Source: Lachnospiraceae bacterium | GTDB lineage: Bacteria > Bacillota > Clostridia > Lachnospirales > Lachnospiraceae | Assembly (NCBI GenBank): GCA_009774245.1 | Contig: VSNM01000001.1 | Location: 86,752 to 150,751 of the forward strand | Length of the DNA stretch: 64,000 nt | Direction: 5' to 3' | Shown here: positions 41,278 to 50,344 of the stretch, one piece after another | How positions within the stretch are numbered: the stretch's first letter is position 1 | Layout of the letters: the number at the start of each line of letters is the position of its first letter | Program-made: the position numbers and the translations under genes | Notes under the pieces: model-generated | Database searches by the model: none | Seen by the model: the letters and a program-made list of their open reading frames with translations, nothing else | Told to the model about the DNA's origin: nothing

Positions 41278-44200
41278 ACACAGTATTGGCGCCGCTAATG
41301 GAGCTTGGCGAATATGAGGGGATTACAAAGGCATTGGGCAAAGAAGGCGGAAGGGTGAGCGTGAGCGGCTGCGTGGATTCCCAGAAGCTTCACATGGTAT
41401 TTGGCACAGACAGGGATTATGACGTGAAGCTGATCGTGACCTACAGCGATATCAAGGCGAGGGAGCTTCTCGAGGACTGCCGGCTGTACTGCCGCGAGTC
41501 GTACTTCTATCCGGCAAAGGATTTGATTTTCTATCAGGCGGACGTGCACGGCAATCAGCTTGTGAAGGAGCGCATCGAGGTACAGCGCAGGCTGCTTGAG
41601 GGCGGTCCGGTCACGATTGTCACGACCTTTGCGGCACTGATGGCGCACCAGATTCCACTGTCGGTGCTCGAGGACAATATCGTCTGCATCGGAAAGGGCA
41701 GCATCGTCGAGGAGCAGGCGCTCGCGCGAAAGCTTGTCGCGATGGGGTATGAGAAGAATTATCAGGTGGAGGCGGCGGGGCAGTTTTCAATCCGCGGGGG
41801 AATTGTTGACATTTTTGACCTGACTGCGGAGAATCCGGTCCGCATAGAGCTGTGGGGGGATGAGGTCGAGTCTATCCGTACATTTGATGTGCTGAGCCAG
41901 CGTTCCATTGAGGAAAATATGACACAGGTGTCAGTTTATCCGGCGGCGGAGCTGATTCTGTCGCGGTCTGTACTTGACGGCGGCTTTCACAGGATTGAGC
42001 AGGACTGTAAGGCGCAGGCAAAGCGTTTTCGGGAACAGACAAAGCCGGAGGAGGCGCACCGTCTTGAGACAGTGGTGAAGGATTTGCGGGAGCAGGTGAC
42101 GCAGTTTCAGAATCTTGTGAACCTTGACAGCTATATCAATTATTTTTATGAGAATACGATGTCTTTTGTCGATTTTCTGCAAAAACGCAGCTGCTGCGTC
42201 TATCTTGACGAGCCGTCCCGCATCGAGGAACATGCGCGGGCTGTGGAGCTCGAATTTCGGGAGAGCATGACAAACAGGGTGGAGAAGGGATATATCCTGC
42301 CCCGTCAGATGGATGTGCTTTTTTCCGCGCAGGAGATGATGGCAAAGCTGGAGAATAGGCGCATTCTCGCGCTTTCTACCATGGAGTTCAAGGGCTTTGG
42401 CATCAAGTTTGCCGATCGTTTTGCCATCAATGCCAGAAATATTTCTTCCTATAATAATAGCTTCGCGGAGCTCGTGAAGGATTTGAATCACTTTAAGAAG
42501 CAGGGGTACAGGGTTCTGCTGCTGTCCGCCTCGGCGACGCGCGCAAAACGTCTCGCGGCAGACCTCATGGACGAGGGGCTTCTTGCCTTTTACTCGGAGG
42601 ACTCGGACAGGGTGCTGCAACCAGGGGAGATCATGACCTATCACGGATCTGTCCTGAAAGGGTTTGAGTATCCGCTGTTAAAGTTTGTCGTGATATCTGA
42701 GACGGATATTTTTGGCAGGCAGCAGCGCAAAAAGAAGAAAAAGAATTATGAGGGACAGAAGCTTCAGAGTTTTTCGGACCTGAAGGTCGGCGATTACGTT
42801 GTCCATGAAAATCACGGTCTCGGCGTCTACAAAGGGATTGAGAAGGTCGAGGTTGACAAGGTGGTGAAGGACTATATCAAGATCGAGTATCGCGATGGCG
42901 GCAATCTCTACGTCCTTGCGACGGGACTTGACGTGATTCAGAAGTACGCCTCGTCTGACGCGTCGAAAAAGCCGAAATTAAATAAACTCGGTACGCAGGA
43001 GTGGGTGAAGACAAAATCGAAGGTGAAGACGGCTGTCAACGAGATCGCAAAAGATCTTGTGGAGCTGTACGCGGTCCGGCAACAAAAGCAGGGCTTTGTG
43101 TTCAGCAAGGATACGGTGTGGCAGCAGGAGTTTGAGGAGATGTTTCCGTTTGAGGAGACAGGCGACCAGCTGCTTGCGATCGAGGCGACCAAGAGCGACA
43201 TGGAGAGCCCACGCATCATGGATCGCCTGATCTGCGGCGATGTGGGCTACGGCAAGACGGAGATCGCCATACGCGCCGCGTTCAAGGCGGTTCAGGATGG
43301 CAAGCAGGTTGCCTATCTTGTGCCCACGACGATCCTCGCGCAGCAGCACTACAACACATTCCTGCAGCGCATGAAGGATTTTCCGGTGCGCGTGGAAATG
43401 TTGTCGCGTTTTCGGACTGCAGGAGAGATGAAAAAGACGATAGAAGGCTTGAAAAAAGGTCTGGTGGATATCGTCATCGGCACGCACAGGCTGCTGTCTG
43501 CAGACGTGCAGTACAAGGATCTGGGGCTTTTGATCATCGACGAGGAGCAGCGGTTTGGCGTGCGCCACAAGGAGAAGATCAAACAGGTGAAGGAGGATGT
43601 GGATGTGCTGACGCTGACGGCGACGCCGATACCGCGGACGCTGCACATGAGCCTCGTAGGCATCCGCGACATGAGCGTTCTCGAGGAGGCGCCTGGGGAA
43701 CGGCAGCCGATTCAGACGTATGTCATGGAGTACAATGAGGAGATGGTGCGCGAGGCGATCGTGCGCGAGCTGTCCAGGCAGGGACAGGTATACTATGTGT
43801 ACAATCACATCAACAATATAGAGGAGATCACCAGCCAGGTCGCGCACCTCGTGCCGGAGGCAGTCGTGGCTTATGCCCATGGACAGATGAAGGAGCACGA
43901 GCTTGAGAAGATCATGTTTCAGTTTATAGGCGGCGAGATCGACGTGCTGGTGTCGACGACGATCATCGAGACAGGGCTGGATATCTCGAATGTCAACACC
44001 ATGATCATCCATGATTCCGACGCGATGGGGCTGTCACAGCTCTATCAGCTGCGCGGGCGTGTCGGGAGGTCAAATCGCACCTCGTATGCGTTTCTGATGT
44101 ACAAGCGGGACAAGATGCTCAAGGAGGTGGCGGAGAAGCGCCTGCAGGCGATCAGGGAATTTACCGATCTGGGCAGCGGCTTCAAGATCGCCATGCGCGA

Positions 44201-44810
44201 CTTAGAGATCAGGGGCGCGGGAAATCTCCTGGGGGAGCGCCAGCACGGGCATATGGAGGCAGTCGGCTATGATCTGTACTGCAAGATGCTCAACGAGGCG
44301 GTCAAGACGCTAAAGGGAACGAAAAAAGTGGAGGCGGATTTTGGCACCTATGTCGATATGGACGTCGATGCGTTTATCCCGCCGGAGTATATCGTGAACG
44401 AGGTTCAGAAGCTCGACATCTACAAGCGCATCGCAAGTCTCGAGAACGAAGCGGAGTGCGATGATATGCGAAAGGAGCTGCGGGACCGCTTCGGCAATGT
44501 GCCCAAATCTGTCGAAAATCTGATACAGATATCCCTGATACGCGTGACGGCGCACAAACGGTATGTGATTGAGATCAAGGGGAAGGTTGGGCTGGTTACA
44601 TTTTTCATGGAGCCCTACGCGCCGGTCCATGTTGAGCGTCTTCCCGAGCTGATGGCAAAATACAAGGGCGTATTGGAATTTTCGGCAAAAGGGACGCCGA
44701 ATTTCGTGCTGAGATATAAAAAGTATGGCCTCATGGAGAAGGATGCCGAGATGATGATGGTATACACAGGGAAACTGCTGACGGACATGGCAGTGCTGTA
44801 TGACGGCTGA
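41274..44810 (+). CDS. mfd: Transcription-repair coupling factor Mfd
   Basis: This 1178-residue DNA translocase removes stalled RNA polymerase and recruits UvrA. N-terminal UvrB-like domains span about 1-480. The RNA-polymerase-interacting domain is at about 500-570 (LKVGDYVVHENHGLGVYKGI). The RecG-like motor follows: Walker A ICGDVGYGKTEIA (about 652-664), Walker B LLIIDEEQRFGV (about 753-764), TLTATPIPRTLHMSL, and ETGLDISNVNTMIIHDSD. The TRCF C-terminal domain closes it. The start is GTG at 41274, overlapping the pth stop, with GGAGG 11 bp upstream. Confidence 0.96.
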   Translation: MNTVLAPLMELGEYEGITKALGKEGGRVSVSGCVDSQKLHMVFGTDRDYDVKLIVTYSDIKARELLEDCRLYCRESYFYPAKDLIFYQADVHGNQLVKERIEVQRRLLEGGPVTIVTTFAALMAHQIPLSVLEDNIVCIGKGSIVEEQALARKLVAMGYEKNYQVEAAGQFSIRGGIVDIFDLTAENPVRIELWGDEVESIRTFDVLSQRSIEENMTQVSVYPAAELILSRSVLDGGFHRIEQDCKAQAKRFREQTKPEEAHRLETVVKDLREQVTQFQNLVNLDSYINYFYENTMSFVDFLQKRSCCVYLDEPSRIEEHARAVELEFRESMTNRVEKGYILPRQMDVLFSAQEMMAKLENRRILALSTMEFKGFGIKFADRFAINARNISSYNNSFAELVKDLNHFKKQGYRVLLLSASATRAKRLAADLMDEGLLAFYSEDSDRVLQPGEIMTYHGSVLKGFEYPLLKFVVISETDIFGRQQRKKKKKNYEGQKLQSFSDLKVGDYVVHENHGLGVYKGIEKVEVDKVVKDYIKIEYRDGGNLYVLATGLDVIQKYASSDASKKPKLNKLGTQEWVKTKSKVKTAVNEIAKDLVELYAVRQQKQGFVFSKDTVWQQEFEEMFPFEETGDQLLAIEATKSDMESPRIMDRLICGDVGYGKTEIAIRAAFKAVQDGKQVAYLVPTTILAQQHYNTFLQRMKDFPVRVEMLSRFRTAGEMKKTIEGLKKGLVDIVIGTHRLLSADVQYKDLGLLIIDEEQRFGVRHKEKIKQVKEDVDVLTLTATPIPRTLHMSLVGIRDMSVLEEAPGERQPIQTYVMEYNEEMVREAIVRELSRQGQVYYVYNHINNIEEITSQVAHLVPEAVVAYAHGQMKEHELEKIMFQFIGGEIDVLVSTTIIETGLDISNVNTMIIHDSDAMGLSQLYQLRGRVGRSNRTSYAFLMYKRDKMLKEVAEKRLQAIREFTDLGSGFKIAMRDLEIRGAGNLLGERQHGHMEAVGYDLYCKMLNEAVKTLKGTKKVEADFGTYVDMDVDAFIPPEYIVNEVQKLDIYKRIASLENEAECDDMRKELRDRFGNVPKSVENLIQISLIRVTAHKRYVIEIKGKVGLVTFFMEPYAPVHVERLPELMAKYKGVLEFSAKGTPNFVLRYKKYGLMEKDAEMMMVYTGKLLTDMAVLYDG

Positions 44811-44888
44811 TTCCCGCAGACCGGTGTGCGGAAAGCAATGCGGCATATTTCACAAAATTACAAAAAACAGGGTAAAAAATTAAATTAA

Positions 44889-44917
44889 TTGTAGAAATTA
44901 TTCAAATAGTATATTAT
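44889..44917 (+). promoter_or_regulatory. Promoter upstream of the DUF4391-like/BrxD-like pair
   Basis: TTGTAG (44889-44894), a 17-bp spacer and TATTAT (44912-44917). A TATAAT-like sequence overlaps slightly downstream. Confidence 0.5.
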
Positions 44918-44967
44918 AATAGACTAGAGCTGATTGACATAAAATGTTGACGGTTTGAAATATCCAT

Positions 44968-44986
44968 AGGAACTGTTCCAGTTCCT
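44968..44986. promoter_or_regulatory. Inverted repeat in the leader of the BrxD-like operon
   Basis: AGGAACTG-TTC-CAGTTCCT is a perfect 8-bp inverted repeat with a 3-bp centre, about 50 bp downstream of the promoter -10 and 24 bp before the start codon. It could be an operator or a small mRNA hairpin. Its right arm resembles the GTTCCT end of the dispersed elements. Confidence 0.45.
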
Positions 44987-45009
44987 TAGTGTAAAGGTGG
45001 AGGATGTGT

Positions 45010-45636
45010 ATGAGCGAGGGAAGATATAATATTCCAAAGCAGTACAAGGTTGATAAGGGAATGCCGCTGGAAGCGCTGTTCCAGAAGATTGACAATCTAA
45101 AATGCCGCCGTATCTTTGAGGCCGAGATCGAGAGCGTTGAGTGGATCTATCATATGGTGGACAAAGCAGGAGTCAAGGACATGAGGGAGCTCGTCAGGGA
45201 GCAGGGCTTGTCAGTGTTTGAGGTGAAGCTCAAGCGAAAGGTTGATCCGGATCTGCTCACAGATGTGTTTGCCGGACTGCTGTCCAGACCGATGCTGATG
45301 GTCTACCTGTGTGACGGTGAGCTGTCCATGGGAACCTATATTCCGGTAGGGAAATCAAGCCGGACGTGCGCGACTGATTTCTATCCGTATGACGCGGACC
45401 GTCTGATCGAGGTGATAGATTACGACACGGATGCAGGCAGTACCGTGCAGCAGATTCACAAGCGGATTTATGCGATGCTGTTTCAGCAGAAACGCGCGAT
45501 CATGATCGAGAAAGCGTTTGAGCAGCTGAACAGGGATAATGAGAGAGAGTCCTTTGCATTTGAGTTCAGTCTGGAGAATCTCGACCGGATCAGGGCAGAT
45601 GCAGATTTCGTACAATCTCAGCTCAAGGTAGTATAA
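45010..45636 (+). CDS. DUF4391-like protein
   Basis: This 208-residue soluble protein resembles the DUF4391 family: YNIPKQYKVDKGMPLEALFQ near the start, then IESVEWIYHMVDKAG, VFEVKLKRKVDPDLLTDVF and MLMVYLCDGELSMGTYIPVG. Family members often sit beside helicases and ATPases of defence or DNA-processing islands; their activity is unknown. The assignment rests on pattern similarity only. The ATG at 45010 has GGAGG 6 bp upstream. The BrxD-like ATPase follows 97 bp later, and the two share a promoter. Confidence 0.55.
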   Translation: MSEGRYNIPKQYKVDKGMPLEALFQKIDNLKCRRIFEAEIESVEWIYHMVDKAGVKDMRELVREQGLSVFEVKLKRKVDPDLLTDVFAGLLSRPMLMVYLCDGELSMGTYIPVGKSSRTCATDFYPYDADRLIEVIDYDTDAGSTVQQIHKRIYAMLFQQKRAIMIEKAFEQLNRDNERESFAFEFSLENLDRIRADADFVQSQLKVV

Positions 45637-45733
45637 CATCGGTAAGAGAATCGTTCTGCGATTTTTTTACATAGAGTGCCGGTAAACGCGGGGGAGTTTT
45701 TGCAGGCACGCAGCAAGGGGAGGAATGGGTTGT

Positions 45734-46999
45734 ATGGACAACGGGATATCGAGGACAACAGCAGCCACCGTTTTAAATTCCTTGAAAAGCGGAGTCGTTC
45801 CCAGAACAGGGCTTGAATACATCACAGTGGGGAGAAAGAGTGAGATTCAGGCGCTTTTGCAGGACGTATCCATCATCGAGCAGGGAGGGGCGGCGTTCCG
45901 TTTTATTGAAGGAAAGTACGGAAGCGGTAAGACCTTTCTCATGCATGCGATCAGAAATCATGTGATGGAGAAAAACTTTGTCGTGACAGATGTGGAGCTC
46001 TCTGTGGATAAGCGTTTTGTCGGTAATAAGGGGCAGGGGCTTGCGACATATCGGGAATTGATCAGAAACATGGCCACGCATGCGAGTCCGGATAACGGGG
46101 CGTTGCAGCTCATTCTTGACAAGTGGATTGGCACGCTCGAAAACGAAGTGGTACAATTTGAGGGACTTGTACCGGGACATGAGGTTTTCGACGTCAGAGT
46201 CAGTCAGAAGATCTACAAGATCACTTCCTCGATGGAGGAGCGTGTGAACGGTTTTGACTTCGGCAAAGTGCTCGCTTCCTATTATAAGGGATATCGAAAA
46301 GGGGATGTGGAGCTGCAGAAAAGGGCACTGCGCTGGCTCTGTGGGGAGTACAGGACCAGGACAGAGGCCAAGACAGATTTAGGAGTGAATCTGATCGTTA
46401 CGGATGATAACTGGTATGATTTTATCAAGCTGTTTGCGGATTTCGTGGTGAAGGCAGGGTACGCAGGGCTCTATGTGTGTATGGACGAGCTCTCGACGCT
46501 GTATGAGATTCCAAGCCGTGTGGGCAGGGAGTACAATTACAACAAGCTCCTGTCGATCTACAATGACGCGCTGCAGGGAAAAGCTTCCAATCTGGGCATT
46601 ATCATCAGTGTCACCAGAGAAGCCATGGAGGACCCTGTGAGGGGAGTGTTTAGCTTTGAACCGCTGCGTTCGAGACTTGCGGAATCCGGATTTGCGCAGG
46701 AGAACGCCATGAAAATGAGGGATATGGCATCCCCGATCATCAGATTGTCGGTACTCAATCCGGGGGAGATGTATGTGCTGCTGGAGAAGCTTGCAGCCAT
46801 CCATGGGATTCTGTACGGGTACACGCCGCAGCTTGAGCATGATGACTACATTTATTTCCTGAAGCAGCAGTATGGGAAGAACCTGGATGGGGAGGAAAAT
46901 ACTGTGCGCGACATGATCAGAAACTACATCACACTTCTGAACATCATGCAGCAGAATCAGGAGGTGTCGAAGGAGAAGATACTGTATTCAGTGCAGTAA
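45734..46999 (+). CDS. BrxD-like ATPase (DUF2791 family)
   Basis: This 421-residue P-loop ATPase matches the DUF2791/BrxD family of BREX phage-defence loci and Ter-linked DNA-processing islands. Features are an N-terminal recognition segment TAATVLNSLKSGVVPRTGLE, Walker A GKYGSGKT (60-67), VELSVDKRFVGNKGQGLATY, and Walker B YVCMDELSTLYE with Asp251 and Glu252. Arginine-rich segments follow (FEPLRSRLAES). No BrxL, PglZ, methylase, TerB-domain protein or helicase is adjacent, so it is an orphan. The ATG at 45734 has GGGGAGGA about 9 bp upstream. Confidence 0.8.
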   Translation: MDNGISRTTAATVLNSLKSGVVPRTGLEYITVGRKSEIQALLQDVSIIEQGGAAFRFIEGKYGSGKTFLMHAIRNHVMEKNFVVTDVELSVDKRFVGNKGQGLATYRELIRNMATHASPDNGALQLILDKWIGTLENEVVQFEGLVPGHEVFDVRVSQKIYKITSSMEERVNGFDFGKVLASYYKGYRKGDVELQKRALRWLCGEYRTRTEAKTDLGVNLIVTDDNWYDFIKLFADFVVKAGYAGLYVCMDELSTLYEIPSRVGREYNYNKLLSIYNDALQGKASNLGIIISVTREAMEDPVRGVFSFEPLRSRLAESGFAQENAMKMRDMASPIIRLSVLNPGEMYVLLEKLAAIHGILYGYTPQLEHDDYIYFLKQQYGKNLDGEENTVRDMIRNYITLLNIMQQNQEVSKEKILYSVQ

Positions 47000-47054
47000 G
47001 AAACTGTAGAAAAGTCAGTAATGATAAGGGTTGATTAGGATTAGGGTTACGAAT

Positions 47055-47699
47055 ATGATCAAAGCAGTGATATTTGACATGGACGGAGTACTCATTGATA
47101 CGGAAAAGCACTACAATGCAGCATGGTGCGAGGCGGCGCATATGGCGGGATTTGATGATTTCGGGAGAGAGCACGCGCTGATGCTCCGCAGCTGTGATGC
47201 GCGGCTCGCCTCAGAGATGATGAAGGACATCTTTGGGGCCGGCTTTGACTATGGCGCCATACGCGAAGTCAGACGCCGCCTTGTGGCAGAGCGGCTTGAG
47301 CGATACGGTCTGGAAAAGAAGCCTGGTATTGACGAGATACTGGACTTCCTGCATGAGAGGCAGATCAAGACAGCCGTGGCGACGGCGACGCCGATCGCAC
47401 TCACATTGCAGCATCTCGGGAAAATCGGTGTGAAGGATCGGTTTGACCAGATTGTGAGCGCGAAGCAGGTGGCAAATGGAAAACCAGCGCCCGACGTGTA
47501 TCTCTATGCATGCGGGCAGATCGGGGAGCAGCCGGCGGATTGTATCGCGGTGGAGGATTCGCCAAACGGAATTAAATCAGCGTATGCGGCGGGCTGCAGG
47601 CCGGTGATGGTGCCGGATCTGACACCGCCTGACGAGGAGGTCGGACCGATGCTGTACGCGGTGGCGGACACGCTGGCGGATCTCAAAAAATTGTTTTAG
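47055..47699 (+). CDS. HAD-superfamily hydrolase, beta-phosphoglucomutase-like
   Basis: This 214-residue cytoplasmic protein has HAD motif I FDMDGVLIDTEKHYN (nucleophile Asp at about residue 8), a helical cap, motif II VATATPIALTLQHL, motif III Lys in SAKQVANGKPAPDVYLYA and motif IV CIAVEDSPNGIKSAYAAG. This is the beta-phosphoglucomutase/phosphatase subgroup, acting on sugar phosphates. The exact substrate cannot be told. The ATG at 47055 is chosen by alignment to the family; the ribosome site is weak. A T-rich terminator follows. Confidence 0.9.
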   Translation: MIKAVIFDMDGVLIDTEKHYNAAWCEAAHMAGFDDFGREHALMLRSCDARLASEMMKDIFGAGFDYGAIREVRRRLVAERLERYGLEKKPGIDEILDFLHERQIKTAVATATPIALTLQHLGKIGVKDRFDQIVSAKQVANGKPAPDVYLYACGQIGEQPADCIAVEDSPNGIKSAYAAGCRPVMVPDLTPPDEEVGPMLYAVADTLADLKKLF

Positions 47700-47715
47700 A
47701 TTTCTGCAATATCAG

Positions 47716-47761
47716 AAGATGCAATTTTTAGTGATATACCGTAAAAATTGCATCTTTTTTT
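47716..47761 (+). terminator. Terminator of the HAD hydrolase gene
   Basis: A perfect 15-bp inverted repeat, AAGATGCAATTTTTA (47716-47730) with 47742-47756, loop 11 nt, followed by a T-run. Confidence 0.9.
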
Positions 47762-47779
47762 GAGCAATTTCGCAAAATA

Positions 47780-47808
47780 TTGACGGGAAAAGTGATAACT
47801 GCTATAAT
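47780..47808 (+). promoter_or_regulatory. Promoter of the chemoreceptor gene
   Basis: TTGACG (47780-47785), a 17-bp spacer and TATAAT (47803-47808). It is close to the vegetative sigma-A consensus rather than a SigD motility promoter. Confidence 0.8.
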
Positions 47809-47857
47809 TAATTTGTGTATATTATACAAATGATCACTGTCGAAAGGAGCAAAAGTT

Positions 47858-49588
47858 ATGAGAGGGAAAATGGGACCTAAAATTATTGCATTGCTGGTGG
47901 CACTGGCTGTCATCTACGCAGTTACATCCGTGCTGAGTATCCGTGCGCTACAGGATGCGGGCGGCGCAGTGAAACGCACGGCGGATATCTATATGGCGTT
48001 GCAGGAGAAGAGCAAGAATCTGGTGAGTATCGTGGATGATGACAAATCGTCGTCGAATCTGATCACGATGATTCAGGTTCCGGATGCGGCGGAGTCGATC
48101 GCCCAGGATGTGCAGGGGCGCAAGGGACAGGTCGCGGCCGTGATCGGCGAGATGCGGGCGCTGTGCGAGCGGGAGGGGAACGCAGAGCTCACGTCCCTGG
48201 TTGACCAGTATGGCGAGGGAGCGCAGATGATCGAGGATATGACGATCCAGATCGGACAGTATTATCTTGCGGGGGATGTGGAGAAGGCAAGTGAGGTTTC
48301 CAGTGGGATACGCCCCCAGTCTGTTGCGCTGGAGGAGATAGAAGTACAGTTTGATGCGCTTTTGAACGAATGCTCACAGCAGGCAGTTTCCGACACAATT
48401 TCATCCATGCGCAGCTATACGGGAACCGTTCTGATATTTTTGATCCTGTTTTTGATATTGATGTCAATCGCAAGCCTGTTCAGTATTACGCATATCGCAA
48501 GGCCGGCCAGCAGCGCCAGCACTCAGCTCGATGATATCATCACGAAGATAAATAATAACGAAGGAGATCTGACAAGCCGGATTCATGTGAAGACACAGAA
48601 CGAAGTCGGACGGCTGGTTGACGGCATCAATAACTTTATAGAGCAGCTGCAGGGTATTATGAACATTATCAAGGTGCAGGCGGAAAATATGGATGAGCTG
48701 ACCTCCAATATCGGCATCAGCGTTCAGGATTCGAACGAGAGCGCGGGAAGCATCTCCGCGACAATGGAGCAGATGTCGGCGAGCATGGAGGAGATTGCAG
48801 CCACGATCGGCCAGATCGCAGAGGGAAGTGATACCGTACTGCAGGAAGTACAGAATATGAACAGCAGTGTGGATAACGGTGTGGAGCTGGTACAGAAGAT
48901 CAAGCGGCGTGCGGGAAGAATGCATCAGAATACGATTGCCGGAAAAGATCTGACCAGCAGCAAGATCATCGAGATCCGGGGGATGCTCAACGAGGCGCTT
49001 GAGGAGAGCAGGAGCGTGGAGAAGATCAAGCAGCTGACTGGGGAAATCCTTGACATCACGAGCCAGACCAATCTGCTCTCGCTGAACGCATCCATTGAGG
49101 CGGCAAGAGCCGGTGAGGCCGGAAAAGGATTTGCGGTCGTGGCGGATGAGATCAGGGCGCTGGCCGACAGCAGCGCCAACACGGCAAACAATATCCAGAA
49201 TATCAGCAATCTGGTCATCAGTGCTGTGGAGAAACTCGCGGGCAACGCGGAGACGATGCTCCAGTTTGTGGACGAGAAGGTACTGCAGGATTATGATGAG
49301 TTCGTCGTAGTCGTGGAAAAATACGAGCATGATGCCGACAGTATGAACAATCTGATCGGGGACTTTTCGAAGAATACAGGGGAGATCCGTGACACGATCA
49401 GCGCGATGACCACAGGACTGAACGATATCTCTGTCGCAGTGGACGAGAGCGCGAAGGGAGTGACGAATGTGGCGGAGAGCGCTGTGAGCCTGGTGGCGTC
49501 AATGGCGCAGATCCAGCAGCAGACAGCCAGCAATCAGAAGATCTCAGAGAATCTGAGCAACGAGGTCGGGCGCTTTAAGAACGTGTGA
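47858..49588 (+). CDS. Methyl-accepting chemotaxis protein
   Basis: This 576-residue chemoreceptor has a membrane helix at about 7-25 (IIALLVALAVIYAVTSVLSI), an external four-helix-bundle-like sensor (about 28-185), a second membrane helix at about 190-210 (GTVLIFLILFLILMSIASLF) and a HAMP domain (about 212-268). The signalling domain includes NLLSLNASIEAARAGEAGKG. It signals to CheA/CheW, which are not in this window. The ligand is unknown. AAAGGAG lies about 8 bp before the ATG. It is monocistronic. Confidence 0.93.
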   Translation: MRGKMGPKIIALLVALAVIYAVTSVLSIRALQDAGGAVKRTADIYMALQEKSKNLVSIVDDDKSSSNLITMIQVPDAAESIAQDVQGRKGQVAAVIGEMRALCEREGNAELTSLVDQYGEGAQMIEDMTIQIGQYYLAGDVEKASEVSSGIRPQSVALEEIEVQFDALLNECSQQAVSDTISSMRSYTGTVLIFLILFLILMSIASLFSITHIARPASSASTQLDDIITKINNNEGDLTSRIHVKTQNEVGRLVDGINNFIEQLQGIMNIIKVQAENMDELTSNIGISVQDSNESAGSISATMEQMSASMEEIAATIGQIAEGSDTVLQEVQNMNSSVDNGVELVQKIKRRAGRMHQNTIAGKDLTSSKIIEIRGMLNEALEESRSVEKIKQLTGEILDITSQTNLLSLNASIEAARAGEAGKGFAVVADEIRALADSSANTANNIQNISNLVISAVEKLAGNAETMLQFVDEKVLQDYDEFVVVVEKYEHDADSMNNLIGDFSKNTGEIRDTISAMTTGLNDISVAVDESAKGVTNVAESAVSLVASMAQIQQQTASNQKISENLSNEVGRFKNV

Positions 49589-49601
49589 CCGATATACGTA
49601 G

Positions 49602-49645
49602 ACAGAATCGAGTAGGGGAAAAGCTTTTCCCCTACTCGATTCTGT
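49602..49645. repeat. Perfect 44-bp palindrome between convergent genes
   Basis: Positions 49602-49623 are exactly complementary to 49624-49645, centred on AAAAGCTTTT and containing CGAGTAGGGG. It lies between the convergent chemoreceptor and spoVT genes and could end transcription on both strands. Related shorter copies occur at 20448-20470 and 24466-24496. Confidence 0.85.
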
Positions 49646-49658
49646 GCAAGAGCATATT

Positions 49659-50207
49659 CTACTGTTCCATCTGTTTGCCGAGAAATCCGGCAGCTGACTG
49701 TGCGAGCTTCATCTCCACCTCGTTCATCTCGTCGCCTGCCCTGGCGGACAGGAGCACGACAGCGCCGATCACGTCGCCCTGCGTGATGATCGGTATGATC
49801 ACTTCGTGCTGATACTCCTCAGCCTCATCTTCCGTCACGGACACATAGTCTTTATCGCTGCGCGAGGAGCATACTGTCTCGCGCGAATTCATCTTTTCCT
49901 CCAGCGCTTTGCTGACAGATTTTCCAAGCACCTGTTTGCTGTTGCTGCCTGCCGCTGCGATGATCTGGTCTCTGTCCGCTATGAGCGCCAGATGTCCCGA
50001 CACCTGTGAGAGACTTTCTGCATACTGTTTTGCGAAGCTTCCCAGCTCACCGATGGGGGAGTATTTTTTTAGAATAATGGCCCCCTCGTGATCCGTAAAG
50101 ATTTCAAGCGGATCGGATTCCCTTATCCTCAGGGTTCTTCTTATTTCTTTTGGTATGACAACGCGTCCCAAATCGTCAATCCTACGCACTATTCCCGTAG
50201 CCTTCAC
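49659..50207 (-). CDS. spoVT: AbrB-type sporulation regulator SpoVT
   Basis: This 182-residue transcription factor has an N-terminal swapped-hairpin AbrB domain (KATGIVRRIDDLGRVVIPKE, RESDPLEIFTDHEGAIILKK) and a C-terminal GAF-like domain (about 58-180). In Bacillus subtilis SpoVT tunes forespore SigG-dependent genes. The start is a GTG at 50207 with GGAGG 8-9 bp upstream, which gives the canonical VKATG start. An ATG 15 bp earlier overlaps that site. Confidence 0.92.
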   Translation of the reverse strand: MKATGIVRRIDDLGRVVIPKEIRRTLRIRESDPLEIFTDHEGAIILKKYSPIGELGSFAKQYAESLSQVSGHLALIADRDQIIAAAGSNSKQVLGKSVSKALEEKMNSRETVCSSRSDKDYVSVTEDEAEEYQHEVIIPIITQGDVIGAVVLLSARAGDEMNEVEMKLAQSAAGFLGKQMEQ

Positions 50208-50344
50208 CGATATTTCCTCCATTTCCAGTACGGAACCTTATATATCAAGGTGCTGCCTTGAGGTTCCTTATTAGCAAGTTCACAGTGTTGTTTAACGTAT
50301 TGCTAGTATTTGCATATAATGGATTTTTATGCATGATCGACTTG

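Noticed and set aside
42978..44012. A 344-codon minus-strand frame inside mfd
   Set aside because: It is antisense to the conserved helicase motor of Mfd, with no ribosome site and His/Leu/Arg-rich composition.
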